A DNA stretch of 64,000 nt from NCBI RefSeq assembly GCF_900129855.1, contig NZ_LT670819.1, positions 3,100,001 to 3,164,000 of the forward strand. Direction: 5' to 3'. The stretch's first letter is position 1. Each line of letters starts with the position of its first letter. The position numbers were made by a program, and so were the translations under genes. Under the pieces are notes generated by a model that saw only the letters and a list, made by a program, of their open reading frames with translations, did no database searches and was not told the origin of the DNA. Of the stretch, positions 8,008 to 18,050 are shown piece after piece. The DNA comes from Streptomyces sp. 3214.6 (GTDB lineage: Bacteria > Actinomycetota > Actinomycetes > Streptomycetales > Streptomycetaceae).

Positions 8008-8964
8008 TCAGCGCTCGGTCAGTCCCGCCACCAGTTGGTCGGCCGCGCGGTAGGGGTCCAGTTCGCCGGCGACGATGCGTTCGGCGAGGGTGCTCAGGCG
8101 GCGGTCGCCGTGCAGGTCGCCGATGCGTTCGCGCAGGGCGGTGACGGCGATCGTCTCGACCTCGCGGGCGGCGCGGACGCGGCGCCGCTCGGTGAGGACG
8201 CCGTGCTCCTCCATCCACCCGCGGTGCTTCTCCAGCGCCTCGACGACCTCGTCGATGCCCTCGGCGCGGGCGGCGACCGTCTTCACGATCGGCGGACGCC
8301 AGTCGCCTGGGCCGCGGGCCTCGCCAAGGCCGAGCATGTGGTTCAGCTCGCGGGCGGTGGCGTCGGCGCCGTCCCGGTCGGCCTTGTTGACGACGTAGAC
8401 GTCGCCGATCTCCAGGATGCCCGCCTTCGCGGCCTGGATGCCGTCGCCCATGCCCGGCGCCAGCAGCACCACGCTGGTGTCGGCCTGGGAGGCGATCTCG
8501 ACCTCCGACTGGCCGACGCCGACCGTCTCCACCAGGATCACGTCGCAGCCCGCCGCGTCCAGCACACGGATCGCCTGCGGGGCCGCCCAGGCGAGCCCGC
8601 CCAGGTGGCCGCGGGTGGCCATGGAGCGGATATAGACGCCGGGGTCGGAGGCGTGCTCCGACATGCGCACACGGTCGCCGAGCAGGGCGCCGCCGGAGAA
8701 CGGCGACGACGGGTCGACGGCCAGGACGCCGACCCGCCTGCCCTGCTTGCGGTAGGCGGTCACGAGCGCCGACGTGGACGTCGACTTGCCGACGCCCGGC
8801 GAGCCGGTCAGACCGACCACGTACGCGTTGCCCGTGAGCGGGGCCAGGGCCGCCATGACCTCCCTGAGCTGCGGGGACGCCCCCTCCACCAGGGAGATCA
8901 GCCGGGCCACCGCCCGGGGCCGGCCTTCCCTGGCCTGGGCGACCAGCGAGGAGACGTCCTGCAT
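8008..8964 (-). CDS. meaB: MeaB, GTPase chaperone of acyl-CoA mutase
   Basis: A 318-residue G3E-family GTPase that loads and protects adenosylcobalamin in methylmalonyl/isobutyryl-CoA mutases. The P-loop GSPGVGKST (about residues 54-62), the DPSSPFSGGALLGDRVRM switch region, ETVGVGQSE and the base-specificity motif NKAD are all present; the length is normal for the family. The ATG at 8964 has GGAG 6 bases upstream (GTG at 8967 is possible). It follows the thiolase gene by 45 bases on the same strand, so the two are probably cotranscribed. Confidence 0.93.
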   Translation of the reverse strand: MQDVSSLVAQAREGRPRAVARLISLVEGASPQLREVMAALAPLTGNAYVVGLTGSPGVGKSTSTSALVTAYRKQGRRVGVLAVDPSSPFSGGALLGDRVRMSEHASDPGVYIRSMATRGHLGGLAWAAPQAIRVLDAAGCDVILVETVGVGQSEVEIASQADTSVVLLAPGMGDGIQAAKAGILEIGDVYVVNKADRDGADATARELNHMLGLGEARGPGDWRPPIVKTVAARAEGIDEVVEALEKHRGWMEEHGVLTERRRVRAAREVETIAVTALRERIGDLHGDRRLSTLAERIVAGELDPYRAADQLVAGLTER

Positions 8965-9009
8965 CACAGCTCCGTTCAGATCCGTTCAGTAAAAGACGTA
9001 CGACAGCAC

Positions 9010-10221
9010 TCAGGCCTTCGGTACCCGCACGATCAGCGCGTCACCCTGACCGCCGCCGCCGCACAGCGCCGCCGCGCCGACGCCGCCGCCCCGCCGCTTG
9101 AGCTCCAGGGCCAGGTGCAGCACCAGGCGCGCGCCGGACATACCGATCGGGTGGCCCAGGGCGATGGCCCCACCGTTCACGTTCACCTTTTCCGTGGACA
9201 CGCCGAGGTCCTTCATTGACTGCACGGCGACCGCGGCGAAGGCCTCGTTGATCTCGATCAGATCCAGGTCGGAAACCTCCAGGCCGTCCTTCTTCAGGGC
9301 GTGCAGGATGGCGTTGGAGGGCTGCGACTGCAGCGAGTTGTCCGGCCCGGCCACGTTGCCGTGGGCGCCGATCTCGGCGATCCAGGCGAGGCCCAGCTCC
9401 TCGGCCTTGGCCTTGCTCATCACGACCACGGCGGCCGCGCCGTCGGAGATCTGCGAGGACGAGCCCGCGGTGATCGTGCCGTCCTTGGTGAACGCCGGGC
9501 GGAGCTTGCCCAGGGACTCCGCCGTGGTGTCGGCGCGGATGCCCTCGTCCTTGCTGAAGACGACCGGCTCGCCCTTGCGCTGCGGGATCTCCACCGGGGT
9601 GATCTCGGCCTCGAAGACCCCGTTCTTCTGGGCGGCGGCCGCGCGCTGGTGGGAGAGGGCGGCGATCTCGTCCTGCTCCGGACGGGCGATGCCCAGACGG
9701 GTGTTGTGCTTCTCCGTGGACTCGCCCATGGCGATGTTCTCGAAGGCGTCGGTCAGACCGTCGTACGCCATCGCGTCGAGCATCTCGATCGCGCCGTACT
9801 TGAAGCCCTCGCGGGACTTCGGCAGCAGGTGCGGGGCGTTGGTCATGGACTCCTGGCCGCCGGCCACCACGATGTCGAATTCACCCGCGCGGATCAACTG
9901 GTCCGCGAGCGCGATCGCGTCGAGGCCCGACAGACACACCTTGTTGATGGTGAGCGCCGGGACGTTCATCGGGATGCCGGCCTTGACCGCGGCCTGCCGG
10001 GCCGGGATCTGGCCCGCGCCGGCCTGCAGCACCTGGCCCATGATCACGTACTGCACCTGGTCGCCGCCGATCCCCGCACGGTCGAGGGCGGCCTTGATCG
10101 CGAAACCGCCGAGGTCGGCTCCGGAGAAGGACTTCAGGGAGCCCAGCAGCCGTCCCATGGGCGTACGCGCGCCCGCGACGATCACCGAGGTCGTGCCGTT
10201 GGAACCAGTCGATCCAGTCAT
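9010..10221 (-). CDS. Acetyl-CoA C-acetyltransferase (thiolase)
   Basis: A 403-residue thiolase that condenses two acetyl-CoA to acetoacetyl-CoA or runs in reverse. The acylated cysteine is C96 in [10 protein letters not shown]; the active-site histidine is in [10 protein letters not shown] (about 357) and the second cysteine in LCGGGGQGD (about 387). NEAFAAVAV is also present. The length is typical for a biosynthetic thiolase. It probably heads a transcript with meaB. Its promoter lies in 10222-10372, shared divergently with the epimerase gene, where TACATT at 10281-10286 on the minus strand is a possible -10 box. Confidence 0.92.
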   Translation of the reverse strand: MTGSTGSNGTTSVIVAGARTPMGRLLGSLKSFSGADLGGFAIKAALDRAGIGGDQVQYVIMGQVLQAGAGQIPARQAAVKAGIPMNVPALTINKVCLSGLDAIALADQLIRAGEFDIVVAGGQESMTNAPHLLPKSREGFKYGAIEMLDAMAYDGLTDAFENIAMGESTEKHNTRLGIARPEQDEIAALSHQRAAAAQKNGVFEAEITPVEIPQRKGEPVVFSKDEGIRADTTAESLGKLRPAFTKDGTITAGSSSQISDGAAAVVVMSKAKAEELGLAWIAEIGAHGNVAGPDNSLQSQPSNAILHALKKDGLEVSDLDLIEINEAFAAVAVQSMKDLGVSTEKVNVNGGAIALGHPIGMSGARLVLHLALELKRRGGGVGAAALCGGGGQGDALIVRVPKA

Positions 10222-10372
10222 GAGCTGCGATTCCCCTTACCGGCCTGCACAGGCCGAGGAGTGAACGAGGGTTTACTTCGAATGTACTGAGCGGTAGTCC
10301 GCCCCGTCACCGTGCCTTCAGTGTGATCGCGCGCACGTTGCGTAACCACCTCCCAAGCGGTCCACTGACTCC

Positions 10373-10813
10373 ATGCTGACGCGAATCGACCACATCGGTA
10401 TCGCCTGCCACGACCTCGACGCGACCGTCGAGTTCTATCGGGCCACCTACGGCTTCGAGGTGTTCCACTCCGAGGTCAACGAGGAGCAGGGCGTCCGCGA
10501 GGCCATGCTCAAGATCAACGATACGTCCGACGGCGGCGCCTCCTACCTGCAGCTTCTGGAGCCGACACGCCCCGACTCGACCGTCGCCAAGTGGCTCGAC
10601 AAGAACGGCGAAGGGGTCCACCACATCGCTTTCGGTACGGCGGACGTGGACGGCGAGGCCGCGGACATCCGCTCCAAGGGCGTACGCGTTCTGTACGAAG
10701 AGCCGCGGCGCGGCTCCATGGGGTCACGAATCACTTTCCTGCACCCAAAGGATTGCCACGGAGTACTGACAGAACTGGTCACATCGGCCCCTGTTGAGTC
10801 ACCTCAGCACTGA
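10373..10813 (+). CDS. mce: Methylmalonyl-CoA epimerase
   Basis: A 146-residue vicinal-oxygen-chelate protein. Metal ligands expected for the family are visible: H7 in RIDHIGIA, Q60 in YLQLLEP, H83/H84 in GVHHIAF and E134 in VLTELV. It interconverts (2R)- and (2S)-methylmalonyl-CoA, linking the mutase to propionyl-CoA carboxylase products. It is divergent from the thiolase gene. No ribosome site is obvious, so the mRNA may be leaderless. Confidence 0.93.
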   Translation: MLTRIDHIGIACHDLDATVEFYRATYGFEVFHSEVNEEQGVREAMLKINDTSDGGASYLQLLEPTRPDSTVAKWLDKNGEGVHHIAFGTADVDGEAADIRSKGVRVLYEEPRRGSMGSRITFLHPKDCHGVLTELVTSAPVESPQH

Positions 10814-10875
10814 CCCCCGTACATATGGGCCGGTAGGGTTGGGGGCGGTCGCCGCTCACACCGGGGCGACCCGGT

Positions 10876-10894
10876 CCTGCCGTACGGCGGCAGG
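10876..10894 (+). terminator. Hairpin after mce
   Basis: CCTGCCG and CGGCAGG pair around a TACGG loop, 62 bases after the epimerase stop. It is flanked by GC-rich sequence without a U-tract. The remaining 150 bases up to scy hold nothing else recognisable apart from the expected scy promoter. Confidence 0.5.
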
Positions 10895-11045
10895 GCGCAG
10901 CCGGGGTCCGGGTTTCGGGGGACGAGCGTCGGGGCAGCAGCCCATGCTCCGCCGTTGATCTGACACCATTCCCCGGGAGCCCCGTTCGGCGGATGGACGG
11001 AGCTCGTTCGGGAAGCTTGCGACCAGGGACGGATGGGACCGCGCA

Positions 11046-14000
11046 GTGCGGGGCTACGAGAGCCAGGAGCGGGAGCCGGCGGCTGACGTCGACCACCTGA
11101 CTCGGTTCGAAGCCGAGATGAAGCGGCTGAAGACCGAGCGGGAAAAGGCGATCCAGCACGCCGAGGACCTCGGCTACCAGGTCGAGGTGCTGCGCGCCAA
11201 GTTGCACGAGGCGCGTCGCACCATCATGTCCCGGCCCGCCTTCGACGGCGGCGACATCGGGTACCAGGCCGAGCAGATGCTGCGCAACGCGCAGATGCAG
11301 GCCGACCAGCTGCGGCAGGACGCCGAGCGGGAGCTGAGCCAGGCCCGGGCGCAGACGCAGCGGATCCTCCAGGAGCATGCCGAGCAGGCGGCCCGGCTGC
11401 AGGCGGAGCTGCACCAGGAGGCGGTCACCCGTCGTCAGCAGCTCGACCAGGAGCTGGCGGAGCGCCGGCAGAACGTCGAGTCGCACGTCAACGAGAACGT
11501 GGCGTGGGCCGAGCAGTTGCGGGCCCGCAGCGAGGCGCAGGCCCGCCGGCTGCTCGACGAGTCGCGCGCCGAGGCCGAGCAGGCCCTGGCGGCCGCGCGC
11601 GCCGAGGCCGAGCGGGTCGCCGCGGAGGCCCGCCAGCGGCTCCAGGCCGACGCCGAGCAGACCCGCGCGGAGGCTGAGCAGCTCCTGCTGCGCGCCCGCA
11701 CGGACGCCGAGCGGATGCTGAACGCCGCCTCCACCCAGGCGCAGGAGGCCAGCGACCACGCCGAGCAGCTGCGCACCTCCACCGTCACGGAGTCCGACGC
11801 GGCCCGCCGTCAGGCCGGTGAGCTCAGCCGGGCCGCCGAGCAGCGCATGTCCGAGGCCGAGGAGGCGCTGCGCAAGGCGCAGGCCGAGGCCGACAAGGTG
11901 CTCGCCGAGGCCAAGGCCGCAGCCGAGAAGGCGCTCGCCAGCGCCGAGTCGGCCAACGAGCAGCGCACCCGTACGGCGAAGGAGCAGGTCGCCCGGCTGG
12001 TCACCGAGGCCAACCAGGAGGCCGAGACCACCAAGGCGGACGCCGAGCAGATCGTCGCCGACGCCCGCGCCGAGGCCGAGAAGATCGTCGCGGAGGCCTC
12101 CGAGAAGGCCCGCACGCTCACCGCCGAGGAGAGCGCCACCCAGCTGTCGAAGGCGGCGAAGACCGCCGAGGACGTCCTCAACAAGGCGCAGGAGGACGCG
12201 CAGAACACCACCAAGGCCGCCGCCGAGGAGGCCGAGCGGATCCGCCGCGAGGCCGAGACCGAGGCCGACCGGCTGCGCGCCGAGGCGCACGACATCGCCG
12301 AACAGCTCAAGGGCTCGGCGAAGGACGACACCAAGGAGTACCGCGCCAAGACGGTCGAGCTGCAGGAGGAGGCCCGCCGGCTGCGCGGCGAGGCCGAGCA
12401 GCTGCGCGCCGACGCGGTCGCCGAGGGCGAGAAGATCCGCGCGGAGGCCCGCAAGGAGGCCGTCCAGCAGATCGAGGAGGCGGCCAGGACCGCCGAGGAG
12501 CTGCTGTCCAAGGCGAAGGCCGACGCGGACGAGCTGCGCCAGAAGGCCACCTCGGACAGCGAGAAGGTACGCACCGAGGCCATCGAGCGCGCCACCACGC
12601 TGCGCCGGCAGGCCGAGGAGACCCTGGAGCGCACCCGCGCCGAGGCCGAGCGCTCCCGCGAGGAGGCGGTGGAGCTCGCCGAGACCATCACCTCGGGCGC
12701 CGAGCGGGCCGCGCAGGAGCTGCGCGAGGACACCGAGCGCGCGGTCGAGGCCCGGCAGGCGGAGGCCGCCAAGGAGCTGACCCGGCTGCAGACGGAGGTC
12801 GAGTCCCGGCTCGCCTCCGCCGAGCAGGCGCTCACCGACGCCCGGGAGGAGGCCGCGCGGATCCGCCGCGAGGCCGGCGAGGAGACCGACCGGCTGCGCT
12901 CGGAGGCCGCGGAGCGGATCCGTACGCTGCAGCAGCAGGCCGCCGACGAAGCCGACCGGCTGCGCAACGAGGCCGCCGCCGACGCGTCCGCCTCGCGCGC
13001 CGAGGGCGAGGCCGTCGCCGTCCGGCTGCGCTCGGAGGCCGCCGCCGAGGCCGAGCGGCTCAAGACCGAGGCGCAGGACACCGCCGACCGGGTGCGCGCG
13101 GAGGCGCAGGCCGCTGCCGAGCGACTGTCCGCCGAGGCGTCCGAGACGCTGGCCGCCGCCCAGGAGGAGGCGCTCCGGCGTCGGCGTGAGGCCGAGGAAC
13201 TCCTCGGTTCCGCCCGTCAGGAGGCCGGCCAGGAGCGCGAGCGGGCCCGCGAGCAGAGCGAGGAGCTCCTGGCGTCGGCGCGCCGGCGCGTGGAGGAGGC
13301 ACAGAGCGAGGCCGTCCGGCTGGTCGAGGAGGCCGACCGGCGCGCCACCGAGATGGTGTCGGCGGCCGAGCAGCACGCGCAGCAGGTACGGGACTCCGTG
13401 GCCGGGCTGCACGAGCAGGCGCAGGACGAGATCACCGGGTTGCGCTCGGCCGCCGAGCACGCGGCGGACCGTACCCGGCGCGAGGCCGAGGAGGAGGCGG
13501 ACCGGGTCCGTTCCGACGCCTACGCCGTGCAGGAGCGGGCCTCCGAGGACGCGAACCGGGTCCGGCGCGAGGCGAACGAGGCGGCTCAGGCGGCGCAGGA
13601 GCTGGCCGAGCGGACCGTCGGCGAGGCGATCGCGGAGGCGGAGCGGCTGCGCTCGGAGGCGTCCGCGCACGCCCAGCGGGTGCGCACCGAGGCCTCGGAC
13701 ACCATCGCGCAGGCCGAGCAGGACGCCTCGCGCACCCGGGCGGACGCCCGCGACGACGCCAACCGCATCCGCTCGGACGCGGCTACGCAGGCCGACACCC
13801 TCATCACCGAGGCGCGCAGCGAGGCGGAGCGGCTCCAGACGGAGACCATCGCCGAGGCCGAGCGGCTGCACTCGGAGACGGTCGCGGAGGCCGACCGGCT
13901 GCGCGCCGAGTCGGTCGCCAAGGCGGAGAAGCTCATCTCGGACGCCGCCGGGGACGCGGAGCGGCTGCGCGCCGAGGCCGCCGAGACGGTGGGTTCCGCG

Positions 14001-14927
14001 CAGGCGCACGCCGAGCGGGTCCGCGCCGAGGCCGAACGCGTCAAGACGGAGGCGGCCGCGGAGGCCGACCGGCTGATGAGCGTCGCCCGCGAGGAGGCCG
14101 ACTCGACGCTGGACGAGGCCCGCAAGGAGGCCAACAAGCGGCGCTCCGAGGCGGCCGAGCAGGTCGACACCCTCATCACGGAGACGGCGGCCGAGGCAGA
14201 CAAGCTGCTCACCGAGGCGCAGACGCAGGCGCAGAAGACCACCGCGGACGCGGAGGCGCAGGCCGACTCGATGGTCGGCGCGGCCCGCAACGAGGCCGAA
14301 CGGGTCGTCTCCGAGGCGACGGTGGAGGGCAACTCCCGGGTGGAGAAGGCCCGTACGGACGCGGACGAGCTGCTTGTCGGGGCGCGCCGGGACGCGACCG
14401 CGATAAGGGAGCGGGCCGAGGAGCTGCGCGACCGCATCACCGCCGAGATCGAGTCGCTGCACGAGCGGGCCCGCCGTGAGGCCGCGGAGACGATGAAGTC
14501 GACGGGCGACCGCTGTGACGCGCTCATCAAGGCGGCCGAGGAGCAGCTCGCCAAGGCGCAGGCGAAGGCCAAGGAGCTGGTGTCGGACGCCAACTCGGAG
14601 GCCGGCAAGGTCCGCATCGCCGCCGTGAAGAAGGCCGAGGGGCTGCTCAAGGAGGCCGAGCAGAAGAAGTCGACGCTGGTGCGGGAGGCCGAGGAGCTCA
14701 AGGCCGAGGCGATCCGCGAGGCGCGGCGCACGGTCGAGGAGGGCAAGCGCGAGCTGGAGGTCCTGGTGCGCCGGCGTGAGGACATCAACGCCGAGATCTC
14801 CCGTGTCCAGGACGTGCTGGAGGCGTTGGAGTCCTTCGAGGCGCCGGGCGGCGGCAAGGACGGAGGGCTCAAGGCGGGTGCCGCCATCGGGGCGCCTCGA
14901 TCGGGTGGGAAGTCCTCGGAGGGCTAG
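11046..14927 (+). CDS. scy: Scy, giant coiled-coil polarity scaffold
   Basis: A 1293-residue protein that is almost entirely coiled coil: apart from a short N-terminus (RGYESQEREPAADVDHL) and a C-terminal tail (EAPGGGKDGGLKAGAAIGAP), it consists of repeating Glu/Ala/Arg segments such as AEAERLRAEA. The length, composition and position beside filP identify Scy, the scaffold that assembles the tip-organising complex of Streptomyces hyphae with DivIVA and FilP and sets the sites of tip growth and branching. The segment around DLGYQVEVLRAKLHEARRTI is DivIVA-like. The repeats are of about 51 residues in the family (hendecad-rich); I did not verify the period here. GTG start, weak ribosome site. 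Confidence 0.93.
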   Translation: MRGYESQEREPAADVDHLTRFEAEMKRLKTEREKAIQHAEDLGYQVEVLRAKLHEARRTIMSRPAFDGGDIGYQAEQMLRNAQMQADQLRQDAERELSQARAQTQRILQEHAEQAARLQAELHQEAVTRRQQLDQELAERRQNVESHVNENVAWAEQLRARSEAQARRLLDESRAEAEQALAAARAEAERVAAEARQRLQADAEQTRAEAEQLLLRARTDAERMLNAASTQAQEASDHAEQLRTSTVTESDAARRQAGELSRAAEQRMSEAEEALRKAQAEADKVLAEAKAAAEKALASAESANEQRTRTAKEQVARLVTEANQEAETTKADAEQIVADARAEAEKIVAEASEKARTLTAEESATQLSKAAKTAEDVLNKAQEDAQNTTKAAAEEAERIRREAETEADRLRAEAHDIAEQLKGSAKDDTKEYRAKTVELQEEARRLRGEAEQLRADAVAEGEKIRAEARKEAVQQIEEAARTAEELLSKAKADADELRQKATSDSEKVRTEAIERATTLRRQAEETLERTRAEAERSREEAVELAETITSGAERAAQELREDTERAVEARQAEAAKELTRLQTEVESRLASAEQALTDAREEAARIRREAGEETDRLRSEAAERIRTLQQQAADEADRLRNEAAADASASRAEGEAVAVRLRSEAAAEAERLKTEAQDTADRVRAEAQAAAERLSAEASETLAAAQEEALRRRREAEELLGSARQEAGQERERAREQSEELLASARRRVEEAQSEAVRLVEEADRRATEMVSAAEQHAQQVRDSVAGLHEQAQDEITGLRSAAEHAADRTRREAEEEADRVRSDAYAVQERASEDANRVRREANEAAQAAQELAERTVGEAIAEAERLRSEASAHAQRVRTEASDTIAQAEQDASRTRADARDDANRIRSDAATQADTLITEARSEAERLQTETIAEAERLHSETVAEADRLRAESVAKAEKLISDAAGDAERLRAEAAETVGSAQAHAERVRAEAERVKTEAAAEADRLMSVAREEADSTLDEARKEANKRRSEAAEQVDTLITETAAEADKLLTEAQTQAQKTTADAEAQADSMVGAARNEAERVVSEATVEGNSRVEKARTDADELLVGARRDATAIRERAEELRDRITAEIESLHERARREAAETMKSTGDRCDALIKAAEEQLAKAQAKAKELVSDANSEAGKVRIAAVKKAEGLLKEAEQKKSTLVREAEELKAEAIREARRTVEEGKRELEVLVRRREDINAEISRVQDVLEALESFEAPGGGKDGGLKAGAAIGAPRSGGKSSEG

Positions 14928-15110
14928 CGGAATGTGTGGATTGCGTTAAAGTCTGGTCCCTTTGAGCGAACCTTTGGCAAGCGGTCTGCCGTTCAGCCAC
15001 CCAAAAGGGGTGTCATTCTCCAGATCAAACACGCATACGCTCGATGACACACCGCTCAGGCCCCTAGGATTCCACCTATCACCTCACCGGTCTCATTCGA
15101 CAGGAACCCC

Positions 15111-16049
15111 ATGAGCGACACTTCCCCCTACGGCTTCGAGCTTGTGCGGCGTGGGTACGACCGCGCTCAGGTGGACGAACGCATCTCGAAGCTCGTCTCC
15201 GACCGTGACAGCGCTCTGGCCCGTATCACTGCTCTGGAAAAGCGCATCGAGGAGCTCCACCTCGAAACGCAGAACGCCCAGGCCCAGGTAAGCGACGCCG
15301 AGCCGTCGTACGCCGGTCTCGGCGCGCGTGTCGAGAAGATCCTCCGCCTCGCCGAGGAAGAGGCCAAGGACCTGCGCGAGGAGGCCCGTCGGGCGGCCGA
15401 GCAGCACCGTGAGCTCGCCGAGTCGGCGGCCCAGCAGGTTCGCAACGACGCAGAATCGTTCGCTGCGGAGCGCAAGGCCAAGGCCGAGGACGAGGGCGTC
15501 CGGATCGTCGAGAAGGCCAAGAGCGACGCGTCGCAGCTGCGTTCCGAGGCGCAGAAGGACGCGCAGTCGAAGCGTGAGGAGGCCGACGCCCTCTTCGAGG
15601 AGACCCGCGCGAAGGCCGCGCAGGCCGCCGCCGACTTCGAGACCAACCTCGCCAAGCGCCGCGAGCAGTCGGAGCGCGACCTCGCGTCCCGTCAGCAGAA
15701 GGCGGAGAAGCGCCTCGCGGAGATCGAGCACCGCGCGGAGCAGCTGCGTCTGGAGGCCGAGAAGCTGCGCACCGACGCCGAGCGTCGCGCCCGGCAGACC
15801 GTCGAGACGGCGCAGCGTCAGGCCGAGGACATCGTGGCCGACGCCAATGCCAAGGCGGACCGCATCCGTTCGGAATCCGAGCGCGAGCTGGCGGCTCTCA
15901 CCAACCGCCGCGACTCGATCAACGCTCAGCTGACGAACGTCCGCGAGATGCTCGCCACGCTGACCGGTGCCGCGGTGGCCGCGGCCGGCACGCCGTCCAC
16001 GGACGACGAGCCGATCTCCCGCGGGGTTCCGGCGCAGCAGTCCCGGTAA
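15111..16049 (+). CDS. filP: FilP, intermediate-filament-like coiled-coil protein
   Basis: A 312-residue rod protein that self-assembles into a cytoskeletal network near hyphal tips and interacts with DivIVA and Scy. The N-terminus PYGFELVRRGYDRAQVDER is the short DivIVA-like head; residues about 20-290 are coiled coil rich in Glu, Ala, Arg and Gln, with one break near SDAEPSYAGLGAR (about 60-75). The length matches FilP. AGGAA stands 5-9 bases before the ATG. The 183-base spacer after scy contains TAGGAT at 15065-15070, a possible -10 box, so filP may have its own promoter. Confidence 0.94.
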   Translation: MSDTSPYGFELVRRGYDRAQVDERISKLVSDRDSALARITALEKRIEELHLETQNAQAQVSDAEPSYAGLGARVEKILRLAEEEAKDLREEARRAAEQHRELAESAAQQVRNDAESFAAERKAKAEDEGVRIVEKAKSDASQLRSEAQKDAQSKREEADALFEETRAKAAQAAADFETNLAKRREQSERDLASRQQKAEKRLAEIEHRAEQLRLEAEKLRTDAERRARQTVETAQRQAEDIVADANAKADRIRSESERELAALTNRRDSINAQLTNVREMLATLTGAAVAAAGTPSTDDEPISRGVPAQQSR

Positions 16050-16088
16050 GAGTTCTGCGTAAGAGTTTTGAGTAAGGGTTCTGAGGTC

Positions 16089-16123
16089 GAGGCCCGCACT
16101 CCCGGCAGGGGGGTGTGGGCCTC
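16089..16123 (+). terminator. filP terminator hairpin
   Basis: GAGGCCC pairs with GGGCCTC, continuing inwards as CAC/GTG and CCC/GGG with single mismatches, 40 bases after the filP stop. No U-run follows. It separates filP from the ABC transporter genes. Confidence 0.7.
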
Positions 16124-16210
16124 CGCCCTGTCACAACCGTTGCCGTCGGAGTCGCCCTCTGTTTGCCCATACGGGTGGCAGCCGTCCGACTCGGGTCATA
16201 GCGTGTCGGC

Positions 16211-17167
16211 ATGATCGAGCTCGAGGGCCTGACGAAGCGGTACGGCGAGAAAGTGGCGGTGAACAACCTCACTTTCACCGTCAGACCCGGCATCGTCACG
16301 GGCTTCCTCGGTCCCAACGGCGCCGGGAAGTCCACCACCATGCGGATGATGCTCGGCCTCGACCGGCCGACCGCCGGGGACGTGCGGATCGACGGGCAGC
16401 ACTACGACCGGCTCAAGGACCCCATCAAGTACATCGGCGCGCTGCTGGACGCCAAGGCCATGCACGGCGGGCGCAGCGCGTTCAACCATCTGCTGTGTCT
16501 GGCGCAGAGCAACGGCATCCCCAAGAGCCGGGTGCACGAGGTGCTGGACACCGTCGGGCTCACCGCCGTGGCGAAGAAGAAGGCCAAGGGGTTCTCGCTG
16601 GGCATGGGGCAGCGGCTCGGCATAGCGGGCGCGCTCCTCGGCGATCCACGGATCCTGATGTTCGACGAGCCGGTCAACGGGCTCGACCCCGAGGGCATCC
16701 ACTGGATCCGCAACCTGATGAAGTCGCTCGCGGCGCAGGGCCGGACGGTGTTCGTCTCCTCGCACCTGATGAGCGAGATGGCGCTGACCGCCGACCACCT
16801 CGTCGTCATCGGCCAGGGCCGGCTGCTCGCCGACACCTCCATGGCCGACTTCATCGCGCAGAACTCACGGTCGTACGTGCGGATCCGCAGCCCTCAGCGG
16901 GAGCGGCTGCTCGATGTGCTGCACGGCGCGGGGATCACGGTCGTGGAGACGGGCAGCGGGGTGCTGGAGGTGGACGGCGGCAAGTCCGAGCGCATCGGGG
17001 AGCTGGCCGCGCAGCACCAGATCGTGCTGCACGAGCTGAGCCCTCAGCAGGCCTCCCTGGAGGAGGCCTTCATGCAGCTGACCGCGGAGTCGGTGGAGTA
17101 CCACGCACACACGGACGCGCCCGCGCCGCAACAGCAGCGGTGGGGCGACGACTGGACGAGGAGCTGA
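16211..17167 (+). CDS. ABC transporter ATP-binding protein, module 1
   Basis: A 318-residue ATPase of the ABC-2/DrrA group. Walker A GPNGAGKST, signature SLGMGQRLGIAG, Walker B ILMFDEPVNGLDPEG and the switch histidine in SSHLMSEM are all intact. The C-terminal 90 residues form the DUF4162-like regulatory part seen in drug-resistance ATPases. It is coupled to the permease gene that follows (TGATG). Export of an unknown substrate is inferred. A nearly identical arrangement follows at 18051-20227. Confidence 0.9.
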   Translation: MIELEGLTKRYGEKVAVNNLTFTVRPGIVTGFLGPNGAGKSTTMRMMLGLDRPTAGDVRIDGQHYDRLKDPIKYIGALLDAKAMHGGRSAFNHLLCLAQSNGIPKSRVHEVLDTVGLTAVAKKKAKGFSLGMGQRLGIAGALLGDPRILMFDEPVNGLDPEGIHWIRNLMKSLAAQGRTVFVSSHLMSEMALTADHLVVIGQGRLLADTSMADFIAQNSRSYVRIRSPQRERLLDVLHGAGITVVETGSGVLEVDGGKSERIGELAAQHQIVLHELSPQQASLEEAFMQLTAESVEYHAHTDAPAPQQQRWGDDWTRS

Positions 17168-17169
17168 TG

Positions 17170-17940
17170 ATGGCGGCGACCCAGGTCATCCGGTCCGAAT
17201 GGACCAAGATCCGGTCGGTGGCCTCCACCGTGTGGACGCTCTCCCTCGCCGTGGTCGTCACCATCGCCCTCGGCATGCTGATCTCGGCACTGTCGAAGAA
17301 CGACTTCGACCACATGAGCCGGGGCGACCAGCTCTCCTTCGACCCCACGTTCATCAGTTTCGCCGGGATGAGCCTCGGCCAGCTCGCGATGATCGTGTTC
17401 GGGGTGCTGGTCGTGTCGAACGAGTACAGCACCGGCATGATCCGCACCTCGCTGGCCGCGGTGCCGCAGCGCGCCACGTTCCTGTTCAGCAAGATCGCGG
17501 TGGCCGCCGGGCTGTGTCTCGCCGTCGGGCTCGTCACCAGCTTCGTCACGTTCTTCCTCGGGCAGGCCATGCTCGGCACCCACAAGGCGTCGATCGGGGA
17601 CACCGGAGTCCTGCGGGCCGTCATCGGCGGGGGCCTGTACATGACCCTCATCGCGGTGTTCTCGATGGGCGTGGCCACGATGCTGCGCTCGCCGATGCTG
17701 TCGCTGGGCATCCTGATGCCGTTCTTCTTCCTGATCTCCAACATCCTCGGCAACGTCTCGGCGACGAAGAAGATCGGCCGGTACCTGCCCGACCAGGCCG
17801 GCAGCAAGATCATGCAGGTGGTCACGCCCCTCGACGACGACACGCCGTACGGGCCCTGGGGCGGGCTCGCGATCATGGCGCTGTGGGTGGTCGCAGCGCT
17901 GGCGGGCGGCTACCTCCTGCTGAAGAAACGCGACGCGTGA
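17170..17940 (+). CDS. ABC-2 permease, module 1
   Basis: A 256-residue membrane protein with six hydrophobic segments. It opens with the ABC-2 signature IRSEWTKIRSVASTVWTLS, and the second segment is followed by VSNEYSTGMIRTSLAAVP, both characteristic of ABC-2 permeases paired with DrrA-type ATPases. AGGAG lies 7 bases before the ATG at 17170; an overlapping ATG at 17167 is also possible. It ends with the cytoplasmic motif LLKKRDA, matched by LLEKRDV in the second permease. Confidence 0.9.
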   Translation: MAATQVIRSEWTKIRSVASTVWTLSLAVVVTIALGMLISALSKNDFDHMSRGDQLSFDPTFISFAGMSLGQLAMIVFGVLVVSNEYSTGMIRTSLAAVPQRATFLFSKIAVAAGLCLAVGLVTSFVTFFLGQAMLGTHKASIGDTGVLRAVIGGGLYMTLIAVFSMGVATMLRSPMLSLGILMPFFFLISNILGNVSATKKIGRYLPDQAGSKIMQVVTPLDDDTPYGPWGGLAIMALWVVAALAGGYLLLKKRDA

Positions 17941-18050
17941 CGCTTCAGGCTTTGCTTTCATTTGAGCGGAACCGTCAGCGCCCCGATATCCTCCTAACCC
18001 TTACGGGGGCGTGTGCCCTGCTGTCCTGATCCTTTCGATGGGTGCGGAGC

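Noticed and set aside
7649..8053. A possible 134-residue gene between the MFS gene and meaB
   Set aside because: It overlaps meaB antisense, has no clear ribosome site and a biased Arg/Pro/Gly composition.
10779..14462. A 1227-codon minus-strand frame opposite scy
   Set aside because: The antisense of a highly repetitive Glu/Ala/Arg coiled coil gives long open frames of Leu/Gly/Arg. It has no ribosome site or recognisable domain, and the plus strand is clearly scy.
14928..15110. A SigR-like promoter before filP (GGAAT followed by GTT)
   Set aside because: GGAAT near 14930 and GTT near 14946 are only 11 bases apart, not 18.
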